Source: an uncultured Bacteroides sp. (GTDB lineage Bacteria > Bacteroidota > Bacteroidia > Bacteroidales > Bacteroidaceae). From it: a stretch of 64,000 nucleotides of DNA. The stretch spans positions 1 to 64,000 of the forward strand of contig URYL01000001.1 of NCBI GenBank assembly GCA_900552075.1. The letters run 5' to 3'. The first letter of the stretch is position 1. Each line of letters begins with the position of its first letter. A program made the position numbers and the translations under genes. The notes under the pieces were generated by a model, which worked only from the letters and a program-made list of their open reading frames with translations, did no database searches and was not told the DNA's origin. Shown in pieces: positions 58,174-64,000 of this stretch.

Positions 58174-58539
58174 CTATTTGTCTTTCCGCTTCTCAATCAG
58201 GTCGATAATCTCGTTCAGCTCGTCCTTGGAGATTTTCTGCTCCTTGGCGAAGAACGACACCATCTCCTTGTAAGAGTTGGCGAAATAGTTGCGCACAAGG
58301 TTGCCCACCGAATTGCGGGTATATTCTTCCTGCGCCACCAACGGCGTATAGCGGTAAGTGTTCCCAAACTTTTCGGCCTTCAGGTAGCCCTTCCGCTTCA
58401 GGTTGTTCACAATCGAGGCCACCGTGGTGTAAGGTGGCTTCGGCTCGTCATAACATGCCACGATTTCTTTCACGAAACACGGGCCCAAATGCCAGATGAA
58501 ACGCATGGTCTCTTCTTCCTGATAAGTTAGCTTTTCCAT
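58174..58539 (-). CDS. BlaI/MecI family repressor
   Basis: A 121-residue winged-helix repressor: LTYQEEETMRFIWHLG, then PPYTTVASIVNNLKRKGYL (recognition helix and cleavage-prone linker), then a dimerising C-terminus rich in charged residues. It should bind an operator in its own promoter and be inactivated by the neighbouring M56 peptidase. Two matching operators are visible at 58556-58570 and 58575-58589. Confidence 0.92.
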   Translation of the reverse strand: MEKLTYQEEETMRFIWHLGPCFVKEIVACYDEPKPPYTTVASIVNNLKRKGYLKAEKFGNTYRYTPLVAQEEYTRNSVGNLVRNYFANSYKEMVSFFAKEQKISKDELNEIIDLIEKRKDK

Positions 58540-58555
58540 ATCGAACTAGGTTTTC

Positions 58556-58589
58556 TACGAACTTTTCGCAAATCTACGAAGTTATCGTA
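58556..58589 (-). promoter_or_regulatory. Tandem BlaI-type operators overlapping the repressor's promoter
   Basis: Two interrupted palindromes sit 19 bp apart: TACGA-N5-TCGCA (58556-58570, 4 of 5) and TACGA-N5-TCGTA (58575-58589, perfect). They flank the -7 TAGATTTG (58569-58576 on the minus strand); a TTTG (58599-58602) lies 22 bp upstream. Binding here would block polymerase, so autorepression is likely. Confidence 0.65.
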
Positions 58590-58602
58590 ATAGTTATTCA
58601 AA

Positions 58603-58762
58603 CAAACAGTTAATTAATTTAAAAGGAAAGATTATTTTTTCTTATCTCACCCATACACACCCAAAATCGCACCACGGATTCAGATTATCCACAGACAATC
58701 ACACCCAACACCCCTGTTTGCTTCCAACAATGCGCCCACATTTTGAGTAAAGTGCCTTATCG
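58603..58762. other. Gene-free interval between the BlaI promoter and array B
   Basis: AT-rich at 58608-58640, then C-rich. It has one sequence TTATCCACA (58685-58693) identical to the DnaA-box consensus, which can occur by chance. No coding frame or other pattern is apparent. Confidence 0.5.
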
Positions 58763-58862
58763 TTTTTTACGTTTCTCTGTCCAGAAACGTACGTCTTTCC
58801 TGGCGGAAACGTAGGTTTCCTTGCCGCAAAACGTACGTTTCCCGTAAGGAAAACGTAAAAAA
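58763..58862. repeat. Five-unit array of near-palindromes at exact 22-bp pitch (array B)
   Basis: Five 12-mers start at 58763, 58785, 58807, 58829 and 58851: TTTTTTACGTTT, AAACGTACGTCT, AAACGTAGGTTT, AAACGTACGTTT, AAACGTAAAAAA. Spacers are 10 bp each. The first and last units are exact reverse complements (13-bp pairing 58762-58774 with 58851-58863), so the array is mirror-symmetric. Each spacer is bounded by TTTC and GAAA-like bases and can form a small hairpin. It has the same pitch and unit number as array A but a different core. Confidence 0.85.
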
Positions 58863-59000
58863 CACCTTGACAGGTGGTCGTTTGTTCAAAGAGATTTTCC
58901 TCAAATTCAAGTGATTGTCATCATCTCAACATCCGATATACGATGTGCCTAAAAACTTGGAAAGACTTCCCATCCCATTTGGAGAATCGAAAAATCTCCG

Positions 59001-59008
59001 TATCTTTA
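59001..59008 (+). promoter_or_regulatory. Weak -7 promoter element for tpx
   Basis: TATCTTTA differs by one base from TAnnTTTG and lies 28 bases before the tpx ATG at 59037. A short hairpin (GGAGA...TCTCC) precedes it. Confidence 0.45.
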
Positions 59009-59036
59009 GCGCCCTAACCCTTAATTGTTTTTTGAT

Positions 59037-59642
59037 ATGAAAAAAATCAGTAGAATCTTAGGAATGACGGCGGCGTGCCTACTCTGCCTGTCACTGAATG
59101 CGACAGCCAACCCATCCGCCAGCCACCAGCCACAGGAAAATGGAGAAACCGTTATCTGCCGGGGAGTAGAAGCACACACTTCCGGACCGATGGTCAAAGT
59201 GGGAGAAACAGCCCCCGACTTCCGGGCAGTGAATGCGAAAATGGAAGAGGTCAGTTTGTCGGACTACAAAGGAAAGAAAGTGATTCTGAATATTTTCCCC
59301 AGCTTGGACACGCCGACATGTGCACTGTCTGTCCGGCAGTTCAATGCCAAGGCCGCAGGATTGGCAAATACTGTGGTGCTATGCCTTTCCATGGACCTGC
59401 CTTTCGCGCAATCACGTTTCTGTTCTACCGAAGGACTCGACAACGTGGTGCCGTTGTCGGTGTTCCGCAGCCGGGATTTTGTCACGAACTACGGTCTGCA
59501 ATTAGCCGACGGTCCGCTGGAAGGACTGATGGCACGGGCGGTCATTGTGGTGGATGAAAATGGGAAGGTATGCTACACGCAGCTGGTGAAGAACATCTCC
59601 CATGAGCCTGATTATGAAGCCGCACTGAAAGCCGTGCAATAA
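59037..59642 (+). CDS. tpx: Thiol peroxidase Tpx with signal peptide
   Basis: A 201-residue atypical 2-Cys peroxiredoxin. Peroxidatic Cys95 is in SLDTPTCALSVRQF and resolving Cys129 in SRFCSTEG. The N-terminal 25 residues (MKKISRILGMTAACLLCLSLNATAN) are a signal peptide, unlike the usual cytoplasmic or E. coli-type Tpx without this leader. It probably protects the periplasm from peroxides; nearby TlpA-like proteins could supply electrons. I chose ATG 59037; the frame opens at 59025. Confidence 0.92.
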   Translation: MKKISRILGMTAACLLCLSLNATANPSASHQPQENGETVICRGVEAHTSGPMVKVGETAPDFRAVNAKMEEVSLSDYKGKKVILNIFPSLDTPTCALSVRQFNAKAAGLANTVVLCLSMDLPFAQSRFCSTEGLDNVVPLSVFRSRDFVTNYGLQLADGPLEGLMARAVIVVDENGKVCYTQLVKNISHEPDYEAALKAVQ

Positions 59643-59666
59643 TCTGCCCCAAAGTGAAGGGATACG

Positions 59667-60896
59667 CTATTCCCTTCCTTTGGCATTGAAACGGAACCCC
59701 ACTCCCAGCATCAGGTTGTTGGGGTCCTTGAAATCATGCAGCTGGTAGCCCACATGCAGGAAGAGGTTCTTAGTGATATCCGTCTTCAAGGCCAATACCT
59801 GATAAAAGGCGTCGGTGTCAGCGTCGTGACAAATAATATTCCGCCCGATACCCACATTAATGGAAAAAATCGGCATCACCACCTCGGCACGCAACGAAAG
59901 TCCGACGGCAAACTGTTCCCGGAAGGGAGGACGATAGAATTTGATAGTCTCCGCATCGGGAGTACCACCCGTATCGGCAATATGATGGGAGATATTGGCA
60001 CTTTCATCGTACTGGGCATCCAACGATATGCCAGCCCGGAAATAGCGGCTGAAATTATACATCGGCGTAAAGTTTAACCCAGCAATGCCAAACAAACCGT
60101 TTACTAAAATCGGAGTTCCGTCTTCCAGATACAGCCCTTTTTTCCGGCCAGCCCCGTACACAATCAAATCGTAACTGACATAGGGCTTGAAAGCCGGACG
60201 TTGAAAAGAACCTGATGAGGCGGTTGTAGAAGTACGGTCGCCTCCTCCAAAATAGCGAGCAATGCCGATGCTGGCTCCCAACGTATTTACTCCGGCATTG
60301 GGATAGCCGGTATTCCCGTTCGAGAAATGGGTGACCCCGATACCTGCCCGCAAACTGGTCTGAGTATCCAGTTGCCAGTTCAACAGAAATCCCAAATGAA
60401 TGTAGGCATTCATCCGAGAACCTACCACCCGATTGTACGGATTGGATACCGCATCGTATTTTTTCCACCCGAAAGAAGCCCCGAAATTCCATTCATAATC
60501 CAAGGACAAACGAGGAGTGAGAGTCGCAATACGGGAAGTCTGAAACACATAGACCGACCAGGGATTTCCCAATTCAGAAGGATGGAAGAACGTGTTATAC
60601 CCTACTCCGATGCCTTGTATGGCATGAGGATACATCCTTCCGAAATAGGTATCGGGAGCAAACTTGAATCCATATTTCAAGTGTATCGACAGATTTTTTT
60701 CAAGAGGAGCAGCCAGCGCATTTTCTCCTCTAAAGAACTCGTGGGTTGAAAGCAAATAAGCTGGCTTTATATCTACCATAGCCCAATGAATAACCTTCCG
60801 GGATATACTATCCGGTTCATCCGCATGCAAAGGAGCGATGCAGGCAACGAAATGCATGCATGCAAGCAAACGAAAAATAAACTTATTGGTCTTCAT
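59667..60896 (-). CDS. PagL-like lipid A 3-O-deacylase / acyloxyacyl hydrolase
   Basis: A 409-residue outer membrane protein with a signal peptide (about 1-25, ends APLHA). The PagL-type catalytic segment is visible as GVTHFSNGNTGYPNAGVNTLG with His190 and Ser192. The protein is longer than Pseudomonas PagL, as in Bacteroidetes relatives. It should remove an acyl chain from lipid A at the outer membrane. A one-off -7 (TACCTTTA, 60923-60930, minus) precedes it. It has a different transcript from the fatty acid hydroxylase. Confidence 0.82.
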   Translation of the reverse strand: MKTNKFIFRLLACMHFVACIAPLHADEPDSISRKVIHWAMVDIKPAYLLSTHEFFRGENALAAPLEKNLSIHLKYGFKFAPDTYFGRMYPHAIQGIGVGYNTFFHPSELGNPWSVYVFQTSRIATLTPRLSLDYEWNFGASFGWKKYDAVSNPYNRVVGSRMNAYIHLGFLLNWQLDTQTSLRAGIGVTHFSNGNTGYPNAGVNTLGASIGIARYFGGGDRTSTTASSGSFQRPAFKPYVSYDLIVYGAGRKKGLYLEDGTPILVNGLFGIAGLNFTPMYNFSRYFRAGISLDAQYDESANISHHIADTGGTPDAETIKFYRPPFREQFAVGLSLRAEVVMPIFSINVGIGRNIICHDADTDAFYQVLALKTDITKNLFLHVGYQLHDFKDPNNLMLGVGFRFNAKGRE

Positions 60897-60962
60897 TGGC
60901 TAACTCAAAAATCTTTGGCGGATAAAGGTAGAAAAATTTCCCATACGACAAATACCTTTTTA

Positions 60963-61004
60963 CAAAAAAGCCCGCCACCAACTAATTCTCAGCCGTGACG
61001 GACT
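60963..61004 (-). terminator. Terminator of the TonB receptor-hydroxylase unit
   Basis: AGCCCGCCAC (60969-60978) pairs, with G-U pairs, to GTGACGGACT (60995-61004), followed on the minus strand by TTTTTG. It lies 19 bases after the hydroxylase stop. Confidence 0.7.
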
Positions 61005-61022
61005 TCCAGACTGCGCGTCTTA

Positions 61023-62000
61023 CTACCTGCGAGTTTTCCGGCAACCTGAGTTTCGGAAAATGCTGACACATCCCTTGAAAGGAGAAAGCAAATTTCCGGC
61101 TATGGTATTCGAAGCATGAAGTCCCCGCCCCGGCAGACCGAAGTGCAGGTCTTTTTCCGGACAATCGACGGAACGTACCCATGTGCGGCACCAGTAATCC
61201 CAGATGGCCAGACGGGAACCGAAATTGCTATGGCAGAACCGGGCTTCGTCACTGTGATGAATCTGGTGCTGATAAGGGCTCATCAACACCACTTCCAGCC
61301 ACCGCGGATAGCTCAACGGCACAGAGGAATGACGGAGATTGGCACCGGCCATGAAAAACAGAAAACTGAACGAGTTGACGCCCCAGATGGTGGCGCGGGC
61401 CACCAGGTGATTGTTGAAGTAGAAGAAAAGACCGGTCACCAGCACGAAAGCCGCCATTCCTTGCAGGTTCTGCAACAGAATCTCCACGGGATGCATGCGA
61501 TAGAGCGTAAACGGGTTCATGACCGTGGCCGAATGATGCACTTTGTGAAACTCCCACAGATAACGGTTGCGGTGCAGGTAGTAATGAGTGACAAAGACAA
61601 AAAAGTCTTTCACGAGAAACAAAACCACGGGATAGCAGAAAGCCACCCACAGACTGGAAGAAGCGTCCGGACGAGGTCCAAGCCATTCGGTCAGCTGCAT
61701 GGACAAGGCATAAGCCAGCATGGAACCGACCGATAAATAGGGTACGATACATACCGCCTTGAAACACAAACCGATGAAGAACAGACCGTAGTCCGTACGG
61801 GCAGAACTGCTCCACCAGTTACGCTTGGCAAACAATTCCCGCCAGCTTTCCACAAACGATTTTCCATGTACAAAATACAAAAGGCAGAGCCCTATCAGTC
61901 CGGACATCAGAAGATAGCCGATGAAGACTCTTCGTGCCGGGTCGAACAAATACGCCACCGGCAGCCAGACTGCTTCTTTAAATAATTCCATCCAATTCAT
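61023..62000 (-). CDS. Sterol desaturase/fatty acid hydroxylase family protein
   Basis: A 325-residue integral membrane di-iron enzyme. Histidine motifs: H139-x3-H143 (FVTHYYLHRN), H152-x2-H155-H156 (EFHKVHHS), H170, and later HQIHHS near 255. Four or more membrane helices are present. It would hydroxylate or desaturate a lipid with molecular oxygen, or act in anaerobic relatives on ether or sphingolipids; the substrate is unknown. It starts 13 bases after the TonB receptor stop, so they are co-transcribed. Confidence 0.87.
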   Translation of the reverse strand: MNWMELFKEAVWLPVAYLFDPARRVFIGYLLMSGLIGLCLLYFVHGKSFVESWRELFAKRNWWSSSARTDYGLFFIGLCFKAVCIVPYLSVGSMLAYALSMQLTEWLGPRPDASSSLWVAFCYPVVLFLVKDFFVFVTHYYLHRNRYLWEFHKVHHSATVMNPFTLYRMHPVEILLQNLQGMAAFVLVTGLFFYFNNHLVARATIWGVNSFSFLFFMAGANLRHSSVPLSYPRWLEVVLMSPYQHQIHHSDEARFCHSNFGSRLAIWDYWCRTWVRSVDCPEKDLHFGLPGRGLHASNTIAGNLLSPFKGCVSIFRNSGCRKTRR

Positions 62001-62013
62001 TTTCTGCGTTGAT

Positions 62014-64000
62014 TTAAAAATGTAATTCCAGGGTCAGCATCATGTTGAACGGAGCCGAGGGAATGATGCCTGGCCCCGGATAGCCTGTAGCCCTGCGGGT
62101 CATATAAATCTCGTTCCCGATGTTCTGCAAAGAGAGTACCAGCCCCGCATAACGTGTGGCCTGGTAGCTGACACTCGCATCGACTACACAGAAACCGGGA
62201 ATGGCTCCATAGATACCGTACACTCCGTCGTTAGGGTCCATCGGTTCATTGGAAGCGTCGGTGTACTGGAAAGAGGTACCGCTCACCTGCACGGCTGCCG
62301 AGAAGCGCCGGAAACTCAAATTGAGTCCTCCTTTCAGGTTATACAACGGCACAAACTCTATCTGCTTCCGGGACTGCCCCAGGTAACGGGAGCCGGTCAC
62401 AGCCACACTGGCATAGACTTCCGGCTTCAAGTCTTCGTGAATCACCCGGGCAAAGGAAGACAAATCGACAGAACAGGTACTTTCCACCCCATAACTGATA
62501 CCGTTCCCCACATTGTCGCGGTAACGGTGGTAGGTGCCCTTCATCTCCGGATTCTCCCGATAGTATTCTCCGATGCGGTTACCGTAGTAGAGGAAAAAAG
62601 CACTGACATCATAACTGAGCAAACTCTTCCCGCGGGAACGGACTCCCACATCGCTGGAGTAGCCCGACTCATCCTTCAAGTCGGGATTGACGGCCAGTCC
62701 GGGCGATACGGTACGCATGTCATTGAACGTAATGGCCCGGTAATTCCGGGTGGCGTTAGCATAAAACTCGGCTCGGGACAACTTGCACGAAGCCGCGATT
62801 CCGGCCAGGAGGATGGCCCGATTCTTATGCACCCGGTCTTTCAGCACGTCGTTCTGCAACTGGGGTGTCCCGTCGGTGTACGCCACGCGGTAGTGTGACA
62901 GTTCGCCCAAGATCCCGGTACGGATAATCTCGAAACGCAAACCCGGCACCACGGTCCACTTCTCTCCCAGACGGAGGGAAGCCTCACTGAAGCAGGCCAG
63001 GTTCAGGTTGGGATAACGGTAGAAAGAATGTAGTCCGACCCTGCCGTTCATGTCCGACAAATCCGTGGTCCGCTCCACTGGCGTGAAATCGGGACCTTTT
63101 CCCCGGCTGCCCGGAGCCTGTTCCCCCGTATTCCGTCCCTGATAATATTTCATGCCGACCACCCACGAGGATTTCACTTCCGACCGTAGAAGACGGAAAC
63201 GCTTCAAGTAACGGGCCTCCAGGCTCCAGTTGACAAAGATGCCGCGCTGCAAATCCCGCTCCACATTCTGTGGGTCGGGCGAACCCACCCGCTTGGTATG
63301 GTATCCCACCGTAAAGCGACGGGCATACAAACCGACCGCATGGAAATTCACCTCATCCCCACTCTCCTCAAAGGTCTTCCGGTACTTGAACGACAGAATG
63401 TTCCAGTCCACCATGAACCAGTTGCGTTCCCGGTTGCTTTGGTAGGGATTCTCTGCAAACATCTTGTCGGTCAGTCCGCCGGGCTGGTGTTCCAGATAAT
63501 GGTATTTCAGCACATCCAGCTTGTAAAGTTCATAGGTACTGGGCCGGTAGAAAAACTGACCTAACACGCTGTATCCTTTGAAGTCGGCATTGGGACGACA
63601 CCCGTTTCCCTTCTTGACCGTCCCCGACAGGTAGTAGGCGAATTTGCCCAGTGTACCCGACAGTCGGGTATAGGAACTCAGGAAGCCGTAACTGCCATAC
63701 GACACGTGCTGCCGTACCTCCACTTTCTTGTCGGCCGGAGGCTCCGAAAGTTTGAAGTTCACCATCCCCCCAAACTGTGAACCGTACTGCAAGGCCGAAG
63801 CCCCACGAAACACCTGCACCTCCTTGATGTCATTGGCATTGGGGGTGTAATAACTTTCCGGATAGCCTAAAGGGTCGGCACTGATGTCGTAGCCGTTCTG
63901 CCGCATGTTGAAATTGGAAGAACGGTTGGGGTTCAGTCCCCGGGTACCGATGTTCAGTTGCAGACCGCCCTCACTTCCTTCCTGAATCGTGATGCCAGGC
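62014..64000 (-). CDS. TonB-dependent receptor (N-terminus outside window)
   Basis: The frame is open to the right edge: 31 codons lie upstream of the ATG at 63906, including GGLQLNIGTRGLNPNRSSNFN, so that ATG is internal. The visible part, about 661 residues, begins in the plug (QEGSEGG, IKEVQVFRGASALQYGSQFGG) and continues through a 22-strand barrel to LELHF. The plug resembles FecA-type Fe(III)-siderophore receptors more than SusC. It heads the unit with the hydroxylase gene. Confidence 0.9.
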   Translation of the reverse strand, partial: PGITIQEGSEGGLQLNIGTRGLNPNRSSNFNMRQNGYDISADPLGYPESYYTPNANDIKEVQVFRGASALQYGSQFGGMVNFKLSEPPADKKVEVRQHVSYGSYGFLSSYTRLSGTLGKFAYYLSGTVKKGNGCRPNADFKGYSVLGQFFYRPSTYELYKLDVLKYHYLEHQPGGLTDKMFAENPYQSNRERNWFMVDWNILSFKYRKTFEESGDEVNFHAVGLYARRFTVGYHTKRVGSPDPQNVERDLQRGIFVNWSLEARYLKRFRLLRSEVKSSWVVGMKYYQGRNTGEQAPGSRGKGPDFTPVERTTDLSDMNGRVGLHSFYRYPNLNLACFSEASLRLGEKWTVVPGLRFEIIRTGILGELSHYRVAYTDGTPQLQNDVLKDRVHKNRAILLAGIAASCKLSRAEFYANATRNYRAITFNDMRTVSPGLAVNPDLKDESGYSSDVGVRSRGKSLLSYDVSAFFLYYGNRIGEYYRENPEMKGTYHRYRDNVGNGISYGVESTCSVDLSSFARVIHEDLKPEVYASVAVTGSRYLGQSRKQIEFVPLYNLKGGLNLSFRRFSAAVQVSGTSFQYTDASNEPMDPNDGVYGIYGAIPGFCVVDASVSYQATRYAGLVLSLQNIGNEIYMTRRATGYPGPGIIPSAPFNMMLTLELHF

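Noticed and set aside
58685..58693. Perfect DnaA box (TTATCCACA) beside AT-rich DNA and array B, suggesting an origin
   Set aside because: Only one box is seen. A single 9-mer match is expected roughly once in two windows of this size, and no box cluster or origin-associated genes flank it.

Overview
This window looks like chromosomal DNA of a gut Bacteroidales species, most likely Bacteroides or Phocaeicola. The support is the recurrent TAnnTTTG -7 promoter element (sometimes with an upstream TTTG about 19-22 bp away), Bacteroidales families such as DUF5686, DUF4421, Porin_10, TlpA/DUF4369 and M56-TonB proteins, an IS66 remnant of Bacteroides type, and secreted glycan and peptide hydrolases. 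I did not assign a species. Most of the window is core metabolism on dense operons. I see no phage, CRISPR array, rRNA or integrase.

Layout. 1-258 is the tail of an IS66 transposase. 459-640 is a self-contained tRNA-Asp unit on the minus strand. 811-4318 is a histidine operon (hisH-hisA-hisF-hisIE) ending in an overlapping ftsE-like ATPase gene. 4379-7013 holds lysC and lysA. 7023-11582 carries a DUF5686 barrel protein, a Crp/Fnr regulator and a DUF3667 membrane protein. 11592-15155 (minus) is pheT-yebC plus a TSCPD protein. 15596-21202 has a GH29 fucosidase, dnaB, ispE and a secreted double carboxymuconolactone-decarboxylase protein. 21368-26439 is an accessory block (AraC regulator, amidohydrolase, acetyltransferase, Tat-type aldo/keto reductase, serine hydrolase). 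26638-29379 is an McrB/McrC restriction pair, followed by a long RluA-type pseudouridine synthase. 31169-36973 is an electron-transfer module: a fused Nfn/glutamate-synthase-like oxidoreductase divergent from a TPR-ferredoxin-VOR operon that hides a 56-residue membrane protein. 37147-42235 is an envelope operon (porin, solute-binding protein, Gfo/Idh oxidoreductase, DUF4421). 42300-45144 is a FadL-type barrel with an aromatic-rich secreted protein. 45270-52124 is a biotin operon (unknown leader gene-bioB-A-F-G-C-D-EamA). 52330-58539 has an S9 peptidase, two TlpA-like proteins, and an M56/BlaI signalling pair. 59037-64000 has a periplasmic thiol peroxidase, a PagL-like lipid A deacylase, a fatty acid hydroxylase and a TonB receptor cut by the right edge.

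The least explained signals are non-coding. Two intergenic arrays (31040-31143 and 58763-58862) each contain five short A/T-flanked near-palindromes at an exact 22-bp pitch, with the same grammar although their sequences differ. A 43-bp promoter sequence is perfectly duplicated in direct orientation around the S9 peptidase gene. A long hairpin with a T tract spans the end of an unknown gene and the space just before bioB, where no other promoter is evident, so it may set biotin operon expression. The McrB gene carries an AT-rich insert between its Walker motifs that looks like a swapped recognition module.
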